A DNA stretch of 18,271 nt from Chitinophagaceae bacterium. GTDB lineage: Bacteria > Bacteroidota > Bacteroidia > Chitinophagales > Chitinophagaceae. Numbering within the stretch: position 1 is the first letter of the stretch; each line of letters starts with the position of its first letter. The stretch lies in contig JADJVB010000001.1 in the NCBI GenBank assembly GCA_016710745.1, positions 1 to 18,271 on the forward strand, read 5' to 3'. A program made the translations under genes and the position numbers. The notes under the pieces were generated by a model. That model had not been told where the DNA came from and ran no database searches. It worked only from the letters and a program-made list of their open reading frames with translations. This document shows positions 1 to 7,278 of this stretch, piece by piece.

Positions 1-764
1 GTTAATTCCGCAGGACTGTAATCTCGGTAACCTTTTAACGTACCGTCTTTTAATTTTTCACATCCCTGGTACATACAGGGTTCCAGTTCGTTGGCATAGG
101 AAAAGCCTTCGATCCATTCAACCTTAAGGCTGATGCCTGTTTCATTTTTTTTTATGGATAGCAAAAAGGCGCAGCGCCGTCGGATAGCATCCATCTTTAA
201 AAATTCTTTTTCGAAACCGATATAGGATCTTCAACCAGCGCCTTTAGTCTTTTGGCTTCATCTTCGAAATTGTCGGATACCAATAAAACTGAAAAGCGCT
301 CGGATCCGGTTGCCACAGATTGTTGTACCTGCCGGCTTTGGTTGACAAATACGCATATTTAAATGCATGCATGCCCGCGCAACAAACACCCGAGGGCGAT
401 ACTACTTCAACCGGGTTTGTTTCGGGTAACCAGCCATGAACCATAACACCATGAGAAGGCATTAACTGGTCGGGTGTGGATGTTCCGGTGCTTAACAATT
501 CCATCGACTTGATATCATCCGGATTGTCTTTAAACAATTCCTTAACTGCCAGTGCGGTCATCTGGGCATTGGTGTGTGTGGGTTTTCCTTCCTTGTTAAG
601 AGCGTAAAACCTGTTTTTTATACCGTTATTACGCAGCACAATGGCTTTCGACCGGGAGGGTGTATCGTTAATTAAACCAGGTATTCTTCCATTTCATCGT
701 TTGAAACCGGATCGTTGGGGAAAAAGAAGAAGTATTTGTAATGTAAACCTCGTTTTAATGACAT
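1..764 (-). CDS. darB: DarB-like 3-oxoacyl-ACP synthase III (partial, frameshifted)
   Basis: This is a FabH-like condensing enzyme of the flexirubin/dialkylresorcinol pathway, where DarB supplies a beta-keto acyl intermediate that DarA condenses. The centre of the gene (about 244-650) reads IVLRNNGIKNRFYAL, then THTNAQMTA, then SGVCCAGMHAFKYAY, which holds the thiolase-fold active-site cysteine. The start at 762-764 gives MSLK, followed one frame over by VYITNTSSFFPNDPVSNDEM. The frame breaks near 740, near 680 (CTGGTT where CTGGGTT restores the frame), near 320 and near 190-220. Past the last breaks, FSYANELEPCMYQGCEKL continues the family sequence, and the gene leaves the window at base 1. 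It starts 12 bases after the darA stop, so the two probably share an operon. The family call is strong because two darAB neighbours agree. The breaks look like indel errors. Confidence 0.85.
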
Positions 765-776
765 CTGATCTATAAA

Positions 777-1670
777 TTAATTGATACCTGAATATTGTTG
801 TTTTTGCCTTTTAATGCGTGCCGATAAGAATGGTTTGAAGAAGATAAAATCTACAGTTAGTATTATCGGCGCCGCTATAAACAGTGCAATTAAAAGATAA
901 TATTTGAATGCAACAAGCCAGGCCGTCTTTTTTTTCTTTTTAGCTATGATGTTAGCCCATATAGCAAAAATTTTACTTGCCTTCGACTCGATGAACATGG
1001 TGTTATAATTAACTTCAATGGCTTTTGCTGAATCAATTCATCCTGCAAACCTTCCCAATTCCCGGTATTTAGATATTTGTGAACCGTATTTCCAAAAACA
1101 GCCGTATGGGCAATATCCGCATCGGCCACGCCGGGTGTTGGAAAGATGTTGAGCCAACGGCCTTTTACCTTTAAACATCCAGTAAAAATGGTGATGAAGC
1201 TGATGAAATTATGATGCCTGTCGTACAAGGCAATACTGCCCACCAGTTTGGCCTCCGATTTTTTCAATATTTTTTGATGCGCTCCATGGCGCTGATCCAC
1301 ATATTACGTGCACCGGTTATGGTTATCACAGGGGTGTTTTTTAAAACCGCCTGTACCGATGGATGGTTTAATATCGAATTAGTGGGAATACCGGGCGACA
1401 GAAACCAGGCCTGGTATCCCAATATAACCAGATCGTAGCTGGTTTCCTGTAAAGTAAATGGTTTCAATTCGGCAGGCACACCTAACACACAATCGGGCAT
1501 AACCGCAAAAAAGCCTTGCCCGTCCAGGGAAAAGGATAATCATGTTGCATATAAACCCGGATTTTTTCTACGGTATTGCCGGCATCAGCCAATGGAGCGG
1601 TAAAGCTATTGAGGATATCTTCCAATTGTCCGGACTGCGTATAATAAATGACCAGAATTTTTTTTCCCAT
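777..1670 (-). CDS. darA: DarA-like dialkylresorcinol condensing enzyme (frameshifted)
   Basis: This gene matches DarA, the condensing enzyme that builds the dialkylresorcinol moiety of flexirubin pigments. The start ATG at 1668-1670 opens MGKKILVIYYTQSGQLEDIL, the flavodoxin-like first strand and loop of this family. Pieces in three frames then follow the family order: YPFPWTGKAF; YDLVILGYQAWFLSPGIPTN; TPVITITGARNMWISAMERI; AKLVGSIALYDRHHNFISFI; an IFPTPGV motif; and a C-terminus with a membrane-like segment ending ARIKRQKQQYSGIN. The frame breaks near 1505, 1264 and 1020, and a pair of compensating shifts is likely near 1165-1190. The reconstructed length of about 300 residues fits the family. 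It lies 17 bases after the upstream exported protein and 12 bases before darB. No single frame encodes more than about a third of it, yet conservation is kept throughout, which suggests assembly indels. Confidence 0.87.
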
Positions 1671-1687
1671 GCTATACAAAGATAAGG

Positions 1688-2166
1688 CTAGAGCAGGTTT
1701 AAAAGCTTTGAATTTTTGCTGTAATCCTGCACCGCCTGCTGAACCACCAAAGAAAGTTTTTGAAATTCGACTGTATGGCGGAAACGTCGTTGTCGAGATC
1801 ATTACGATAATTAACCGCCTTGGGTGCGTGTTCCTGAATGATCAGCCGAAGAAAACAGAATTCGATATTCCCGGTATTTTTTTTGATAGATGCCTCCAAT
1901 TTTGCACGCCCCACCTTAAAGAGGCTTAATTTCTCTTTGGCTTTGCTAACCAAACCTGCTTTTTTCATCAACAAAGCTCCTTCGTAAGCTTCTTTTTCGC
2001 TAATAACTGCCAATTTTAGCACGCCCAATTGTGCGTTTACCAGTACTATATCGTTTGCAGCCATAGCCTGATAAAATGCCGACTTATCAAAACCCGCCTG
2101 CTGGGAGTTGCCCTTTACAGTTAGCACAGCAAACAAAAGCAACAAATTAATAAAACCCTTCATCAC
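1688..2166 (-). CDS. small exported protein of the flexirubin cluster, unknown function
   Basis: I do not recognise this as a named family. The N-terminus MMKGFINLLLLFAVLTVKGN is a clear signal peptide, so the product is probably exported. The mature part is alpha-helical in character, with many Lys, Ala and Leu residues, and has no evident catalytic motif. The open frame runs to 1699 but turns Trp-rich and implausible after SAIQSNFKN. One frame over, SLVVQQAVQDYSKNSKLLNL continues smoothly to a TAG at 1688-1690, so the true end is probably 1688 after a one-base shift near 1765. The length would be about 159 residues. It sits 17 bases before darA, which implies co-transcription with the pigment genes. 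A candidate TAnnTTTG promoter element lies close upstream. Accessory roles such as pigment export or assembly are possible but are inference only. Confidence 0.7.
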
Positions 2167-2182
2167 ACTTTAAATTAAGGTA

Positions 2183-2190
2183 CAAAGATA
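2183..2190 (-). promoter_or_regulatory. candidate Bacteroidota -7 element (TATCTTTG)
   Basis: On the minus strand the bases read TATCTTTG, matching the Bacteroidota primary-sigma -7 consensus TAnnTTTG, 16 bases before the ATG at 2166. This would give a very short leader for the exported protein/darA/darB operon. I see no convincing TTG at the usual -33 spacing, so this is a candidate only. A small inverted repeat, TTTGC-AAAG-GCAAA, lies immediately upstream at about 2196-2209. Confidence 0.45.
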
Positions 2191-2570
2191 AAGATTTGCA
2201 AAGGCAAATTTGAATTAATCAATTTCACCGAAAAAAGCTATGCCAATGAGGGTAAATACTTTACCAGATCAAAAAAAAGGGTAAAGTTCCGAAGGGTAAT
2301 TACGGGATTGGATATACTGATAAAATATATCTGTTTGTTATTGACATTCTAAACAATAAAAGCTGCTCTTTCAACGATTTATACAAACAAATCCGATAAC
2401 CTTTGAATCAGACTGAAACCACTTCCTGTAACAAATCACACCTGATTTGCTTTACCAGTAGTAAACTCAACTGCTTCATGTAATAACAAACTGATTTATT
2501 TAAGATACTTGCATTGAAAACTATATTTCCTCTACAGTTTTAAAGTTTTTATTGTTAGGCACGACAGGAG
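2191..2570. other. gene-free intergenic stretch
   Basis: I find no convincing coding sequence here in six frames, even allowing for the frameshifts common elsewhere in the window; all reading frames are short and AT-rich. It contains one perfect 7-bp inverted repeat with a 4-base loop (CAAATCA-CACC-TGATTTG, 2432-2449) and ends at the strong hairpin at 2571. It separates the rpoN transcription unit from the pigment unit. Both point in the minus direction, so it should hold the upstream control region of the pigment operon. Confidence 0.5.
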
Positions 2571-2599
2571 AAAGGGCTCTGCATTTTGCAGGGCCTTTT
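2571..2599. terminator. strong rho-independent-like hairpin
   Basis: The arms AAAGGGCTCTGCA (2571-2583) and TGCAGGGCCTTTT (2587-2599) pair over 13 positions with two G-T wobbles around a TTT loop. On the plus strand the second arm ends in TTTTAATTTG, the usual U-tract arrangement; on the minus strand the tail is weaker (CCCTTTCTCCT). The neighbouring gene that needs termination is the PAP2-like gene ending at 2651 on the minus strand, so the hairpin may work in both directions. The better tail in the plus direction is noted as a separate finding. Confidence 0.65.
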
Positions 2600-2650
2600 A
2601 ATTTGTTAAGGAAGGAAAGCGTTAAAGGCCGACTTCCTTTTGAATATATT

Positions 2651-3337
2651 TTATAAGATCACGAAGGCTGCGGCAAACTGGCAAATTAACCCAACCAGCA
2701 AACCCTGGTAAATTTCCTTTTGGGTATGATCGCTTACGATCATACGGGATGTGCATACAATGCCAGTTACAAGCAAGGCAATGGATAATGGCGGTCATTA
2801 ACATGCTGTTGCTGTACATAACAATGATAAACAGGCCGAGCATTCCACCACAACCGATGGCATGCATACTTATTTTAGAAAAAATATTGGCAATCAGGGC
2901 AATGGCTGTTGTTAAAACACACCGGTCATAAAAGCTGCCAGTACCGGGGTAACTTCCGGTTTAAAATTAAACAGTACCGCCATCCAAAAATAAAAGATCA
3001 TATTGGCGGTAGGGACCGATCCTGTCTTGTTGGGTATGCAAAAAAACAGATTTTACAAATCCCGGCCCTTCATCACCAGCAAAGCAAAGGCCGGAAAAAG
3101 AATAGTATTAACAGCTACTGAACGCAGCAATTCAAATTTTGAATAAAAGCCAAAGCCGGAAAAATAAGAGGGATGATAGTACACCAAAAACGCGATCACA
3201 TACATGGGTATAAAAAGCGGGTGAAAAACCACCGAGAATACATGGGCAAAAAAACGCGTGGTTCCCGAAAATACCGGGTTAGCCGGTATTTCTGCATTTG
3301 CGAACTGCTCATTGGAAAGGGTAAACTTGTTCATCAT
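2651..3337 (-). CDS. divergent PAP2-like polytopic membrane protein (frameshifted)
   Basis: This is a multi-pass inner-membrane protein of about 228 residues. The N-terminal part (3053-3337) is a soluble stretch followed by hydrophobic segments around FAHVFSVVFHPLFIPMYVIA. After a frame break near 3055 the sequence continues in other frames as RIGPYAANMIFYFWMAVLFN, AAFMTGVFLTTAIALIANIF, then ISMHAIGCGGMLG, and finally SDHTQKEIYQGLLVG near the C-terminus, stopping at TAA 2651-2653. The ISMHA and SDHT...G...G patches resemble degenerate second and third motifs of the PAP2 phosphatase superfamily, but a complete catalytic set is not visible, so phosphatase activity is uncertain. The ATG overlaps the rpoN stop (ATGA, 3334-3337), implying translational coupling. 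At least three indels are needed to read it through. Confidence 0.65.
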
Positions 3338-4816
3338 AGTTCTTTTCTTAACCGGGCAACCGAAATATTCAGTTGCTCCCTGTATTTGGCTACCGTGCGT
3401 CGTGCAATATTATATCCTTTTTCCTGTAACATCTCCGTTAACTTCTCATCGCTGTAGGGGTGTTTTTTATCTTCGGCTTCAATGATATCGCTGAGAATTT
3501 TTTTAACTTCCCGGGTACTCACTTCTTCGCCACTGTCGGTTTGTAAACTTTCGCTGAAGAAAAATTTAAGCCGGTAGGTCCCAAATTCTGTTTGTACAAA
3601 TTTGCTGTTGGCCACGCGGCTCACGGTAGAAATATCGAGGCTGGTTTCTTCGGCAATATGTTTTAAGATCATCGGCCGCAGGTCGGTTTCATCGCCCGAT
3701 ATAAAAAATGCATGCTGATAATTCATGATCGCCTCCATCGTATTCATCAAGGTATTGTGCCGTTGCTTGATCGCATCGATGAACCATTTGGCGGCGTCAA
3801 TTTTTTGTTTGATAAAAATTACCGCTTCTTTCTGCCGTTTATCTTTTTTGCTGCCCCGGTCATATTCCCTCAACATATCCCGGTATCCTTCGCTGATCCG
3901 CAGGTCGGGTGCATTTTTATTATTGAGGGTGAGTTCCAGTTTGCCTGCATTGTTATAAATAAAGAAATCGGGTACCACATAACTTTCGGCGCGGCCGGTT
4001 TCACCCACTGAACCTGCCGGCGGGGTTCAGCTTTACGATCTGATTGATGATCTCCCGCATTTGATCGTCATCCAGATCAAATCCCCGCTGAATTTTTTCG
4101 TAGTGCTTTTTAGTAAACTCCTCAAAATATTTCTCCAATACCCTGATGGCCATTTCCACATGTATTCCTTCGTCGAGTTTTCGTTCGAGTTGTAATAACA
4201 AACATTCCTGCAGGTCGCGGGCAGCAATACCGGGTGGATCAAATTGCTGGATCTGTAAAACCAGTTGGGCAATTTCTTCTTCGGTGGTTGTAATATTCTG
4301 CCTGAAAGCCAGGTCATCAACAATAGCCGAAAATTCCCTTCTCAAATAACCGTCATCATCCAGATTGCCAATTATTTGCAGGGCTACTTTTTTCTGGTGC
4401 TCATCAATAGTCAGCATGCCCAGCTGCTCCAGCATCAGTTCATTAAACCCTGTTTCCACTTTTATGGGTATAACCCGGTTCTCGTCAATTTCGGGATAAT
4501 TGCTGTCCTTTAATTTGTAGTCACCCACTTCATCATCACCTTCTTTAACATACTCACTGATATCAATATTGTCGTATTCATCTGCACTACCGTCCATTTC
4601 AGTCTCCTCATTCTCATTTTCAGTAAACTCATCTTTTACGTCGCCCTCAATTTCGTGCCCATCTTCTGCTTCTTCCAGGGCCGGGTTTTCTTCTATTTCT
4701 TCTTTGATGCGTTCCTCCAACAGGGCAGTAGGTACCTGCAACAATTTCATTAGCTGAATTTGCTGAGGTGACAATTTTTGTAACTGCTTTTGATATAGTC
4801 CCTGACTTAAAGCCAT
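3334..4816 (-). CDS. rpoN: RNA polymerase sigma-54 factor (one frameshift)
   Basis: RpoN directs RNA polymerase to -24/-12 promoters and needs an AAA+ activator to open them. The N-terminus has the glutamine-rich region I pattern LQKLSPQQIQLMKLLQ and then EEIEENPALEE. A very acidic region II follows, then the core-binding region, including FDPPGIAARDLQECLLLQLE. Near 4005-4020 the frame breaks inside the expected LNPxPGGSVGETG segment and resumes as GETGRAESYVVPDFFIYNNA. The C-terminus carries the DNA-binding region with DISTVSRVANSKF and the diagnostic RpoN box ARRTVAKYREQL. I chose the ATG at 4814-4816 because it starts right at the conserved region; an in-frame ATG at 4858 would add 14 atypical residues. 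The total of about 494 residues is normal for RpoN. No enhancer-binding activator is encoded in the window. Confidence 0.95.
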
Positions 4817-4894
4817 AAACAGGTTTGAATGGGGTAAAAACTTGATCCCTTGGTTCAATAATAACGTAAATTTACAGAGATAAGTCTAAGCATT

Positions 4895-5296
4895 ATGTTT
4901 AAAAAGCTAAAATTTTGATTTTCTGCATGATTTTTGTGGGGGCAGCGCTTTTTGTCAACATTCAACGGATAAACCATCTGATATCCCCGATTATTACAAT
5001 ATAAAAGATTGTTTTAGAACGGATCAGATTTTCAGTTTATACAAGCCGGTCGATAAGCAGCGGTTTAAAAAACCCATTCAGGCCTTACCGGGTAAAAAAT
5101 TGCCATACCGGCTAAACTCCCTTTCCCCTTCAATTATCGAAGCGGATTTTTATACCCGGAATTTTGGTTTTTTTGTAAGCGGGAATTACAATTGGAGAAG
5201 GCAACAAAAGTTCCACTACGGTTTCGCCTGGGTTCGGTTTCCTATAACGATTACCTGGAAGGAAAGCCGAATGCGGGTATAGTTCCCAACTATTAA
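4895..5296 (+). CDS. small exported protein recovered across frameshifts, unknown function
   Basis: No frame is long here, but three consecutive frames join into one plausible protein of about 133 residues. ATG 4895 opens MFKKLKF. A one-base correction near 4916 gives the hydrophobic LIFCMIFVGAALFV, a signal-anchor or signal-peptide core. Near 4960 the frame shifts to STDKPSDIPDYYNIKDCF, continuing through RFKKPIQALPGKKLPYRLNS and IIEADFYTRNFGFF. In the run of eight T bases at 5165-5173 it shifts again to CKRELQLEKATKVPLRFRLG, then SVSYNDYLEGKPNAGIVPNY and TAA at 5294-5296. The rich, low-repeat composition and the smooth joining at a homopolymer argue that this is a real gene. I recognise no catalytic motif; the LRFRLGSVSYNDYLEGK segment looks like a family signature. 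It is divergent from rpoN, 78 bases away. Confidence 0.65.
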
Positions 5297-5341
5297 AAAA
5301 AATTGTTGAACCTGATACGTACAGTTTTACCTGTAATAATT

Positions 5342-6559
5342 TTAAACAGAAACCTTCTGCTCACGCAATACTTTTTTTATCACAGCTACCAATTGTTCTC
5401 CCTTCGTTTTCAATTGCTCGTCGGTCCAGGTTAAGCCAATCGCGGTAGATATACAGCGACTCATGATGGCATCACTGGCACTAAAATCCTTCGTAGCGTG
5501 ATGCATAACCGCAGCTTTCAGATCGGGATGCAAACCATTCAGGGTGGTTGCCTGCTTGAGGTGGTCCCATTTGCTCACATAATGCCAGTTATTTACAAAC
5601 CAGTAAAAATTACCGGCCAAAATATTTTGTGCCTTTAATTCTGCAACAACCGCGTGGGTTACTTCTTCGGTTGGTAAAAACCAGCTCAGGAAGGTACAGC
5701 TATCGCCGCTTTCGTCGGGAATCCTTCTAAAGCTAACTTCGGGTATGGAAGTCAAAGCCTCCTTTAAAATTGAATGATTTTTTTTCTGGATCGCTAAAAA
5801 ATTATCCAGCTTTTTTATCTGTGCCAAACCAACAGCCGCATGTAATTCGCTGATCCTGAAATTGTATCCGATAAACGGGTGCAGGTCGGCACCACGGTCT
5901 ACACCTTTATGATCATGACCATGATCGCTGTATCCGTCGCTTGCTATATAAACGTCTTCCCGGTTGGTCATCACCACCCCGCCTTCCGCACAGGTAATGG
6001 TTTTTACAAAATCAAAACTAAAAGTTCCGGCATCGCCGATGGTACCCAGTTTTTTTCCTTTGTAAGTACCTCCAATGCTTTGGCAGGCATCTTCGAGTAA
6101 TACCAGGCTATGTTCTTCACAAATGGATTTCAATGCATCCAGGTCGGCCATGCTGCCGCACATATGTACGGGCATGATGCATTTTGTTTTTGGCGTGATG
6201 GCATCGCGAACAGCCTGTGGATCTAACGTAAGCGTATCATCCACATCCACAAAAACCGGTATCGCACCCACACTTATCACAGCTTCAAAACTGGCAACAA
6301 AAGTAAAAGATGGCAATATCACTTCATCACCGTAGCCGATACCCAATGCCCCCATGGCTGTTGTTAATGCGGCCGTACCGCTGCTTACCAGTTGTGCATG
6401 TTGGCAACCAAATGTTTGGCAAATCGCATCTTCCAGTTCTTTGGCTTTCCATATTCCTTTGCGTGGGCCATCAAAACCATAACGCATAAGAATACCTGTT
6501 TCTAACACATCGTTTACTTCTTTTATCTCTTCTTTTCCAAAAAATTCGAATCCGGGCAT
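5342..6559 (-). CDS. KdnA-like DegT/DnrJ/EryC1 aminotransferase
   Basis: This is an intact 405-residue PLP-dependent sugar aminotransferase of fold type I. The PLP lysine is K186 in SFDFVKTITCAEGGVV, with D157/Q160 in LEDACQSIGG and the phosphate-binding SSGTAALTTAM near residues 59-69. The start MPGFEFFGKEEIKEVNDVLE, then VHMCGSMADLDALK, SDGYSDHGHDHKGVDRGAD and the late FYWFVNNWHYVSKWDHLK are what I recall of KdnA, the transaminase that makes 8-amino-3,8-dideoxy-D-manno-octulosonate (Kdo8N) from the 8-oxo sugar produced by KdnB. That points to a modified LPS inner-core sugar. No kdnB-like iron-dependent dehydrogenase is in the window, so the exact substrate is inference; a DegT enzyme for another nucleotide or octulosonate sugar is the alternative. 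It is one of the few unbroken genes here. Confidence 0.88.
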   Translation of the reverse strand: MPGFEFFGKEEIKEVNDVLETGILMRYGFDGPRKGIWKAKELEDAICQTFGCQHAQLVSSGTAALTTAMGALGIGYGDEVILPSFTFVASFEAVISVGAIPVFVDVDDTLTLDPQAVRDAITPKTKCIMPVHMCGSMADLDALKSICEEHSLVLLEDACQSIGGTYKGKKLGTIGDAGTFSFDFVKTITCAEGGVVMTNREDVYIASDGYSDHGHDHKGVDRGADLHPFIGYNFRISELHAAVGLAQIKKLDNFLAIQKKNHSILKEALTSIPEVSFRRIPDESGDSCTFLSWFLPTEEVTHAVVAELKAQNILAGNFYWFVNNWHYVSKWDHLKQATTLNGLHPDLKAAVMHHATKDFSASDAIMSRCISTAIGLTWTDEQLKTKGEQLVAVIKKVLREQKVSV

Positions 6560-6620
6560 AAAAAATAATTAATATTTTATAATTAATAATGCTTTTAATT
6601 CAGCGCATCTACTAATATGG

Positions 6621-6628
6621 CAAAGGTA
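6621..6628 (-). promoter_or_regulatory. candidate -7 element (TACCTTTG) for the aminotransferase
   Basis: The minus strand reads TACCTTTG, an exact TAnnTTTG match, 62 bases before the ATG at 6559. The leader between them is very AT-rich (TTATTAATTATAAAATATTA). No clear TTG is found at -33 spacing. It lies between the response-regulator stop (6649) and the aminotransferase, so it would give that gene its own transcript. Confidence 0.4.
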
Positions 6629-6648
6629 AAGAAAATTGATCGCGCGAT

Positions 6649-7278
6649 TTATTTATTTAATGCTTTTATAATAGCTTCGGCATTAGACTGCACATTCAGT
6701 TTTTTGTAGATTTTTTTTATTTGCGTACGTATGGTTTCCAGACTTTTGTCCAGTTCGGCAGCAATCATTTTGTAGCTGTAGCCTTTCACAAGCCATTCCA
6801 GTACTTCTTTTTCTTTTGCAGTTAAAGATTCCATTTCATTATTACTGGTAAAGCTGTGTCTGGGAAAATGTTGTAATATTTTACTGGCAATGCTGGGTGT
6901 TAAAGGCGATCCGCCATTGATCACATCGAATATAGATTCAGTGATCTTATCTGCCGTGCTGCTTTTTAAAACGTAACCATTTGCGCCGAGGCATATTGCA
7001 TTTAAAACTTTGTCGTTTTCTTCAAACACGGTAAATATCATCACTTTGGCTTCAGGATATTTATCTTTTACCTGCTTCAAACCTTCCAGCCCGTTTACTT
7101 CGGGCATATCAATATCGGAGATGATAAGATCGGGTTGGTTTTGTTCATAAATACGCAGCATGTCTTTTGCATTATCATACACCCCACAAACAGTAATGTC
7201 GTCATTCATCTCCAGCAAAGCTTTTAAACTTTCCTGCATTAAAAAATTATCCTCAAAAATTACTATTTTAAATTTCAT
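6649..7278 (-). CDS. NarL/FixJ-family response regulator
   Basis: This is a two-domain DNA-binding response regulator of 209 residues. The receiver domain has the acidic pair in IVIFEDN, the phospho-acceptor D55 in LIISDIDMPEVNG, the conserved Thr in VMIFTVFEEND and the Lys in GANGYVLKSS. The C-terminal LuxR-type helix-turn-helix begins LTAKEKEVLEWLVKGYS and has the recognition region LDKSLETIRTQIKKIYKKL. I chose the ATG at 7276-7278, which overlaps the kinase stop codon as ATGA; an in-frame ATG at 7299 would add seven residues inside the kinase gene. The overlap shows that it is the cognate regulator of the upstream sensor kinase, translated in tandem. Its targets are not shown by sequence. 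The divergent lipoprotein/fibre operon and the downstream aminotransferase are the nearest candidates. Confidence 0.93.
   Translation of the reverse strand: MKFKIVIFEDNFLMQESLKALLEMNDDITVCGVYDNAKDMLRIYEQNQPDLIISDIDMPEVNGLEGLKQVKDKYPEAKVMIFTVFEENDKVLNAICLGANGYVLKSSTADKITESIFDVINGGSPLTPSIASKILQHFPRHSFTSNNEMESLTAKEKEVLEWLVKGYSYKMIAAELDKSLETIRTQIKKIYKKLNVQSNAEAIIKALNK

Noticed and set aside
3712..4011. Plus-strand open frames of 77-99 residues opposite rpoN
   Set aside because: They are antisense to a clearly conserved sigma-54 gene and have no recognisable domain or own control signals.
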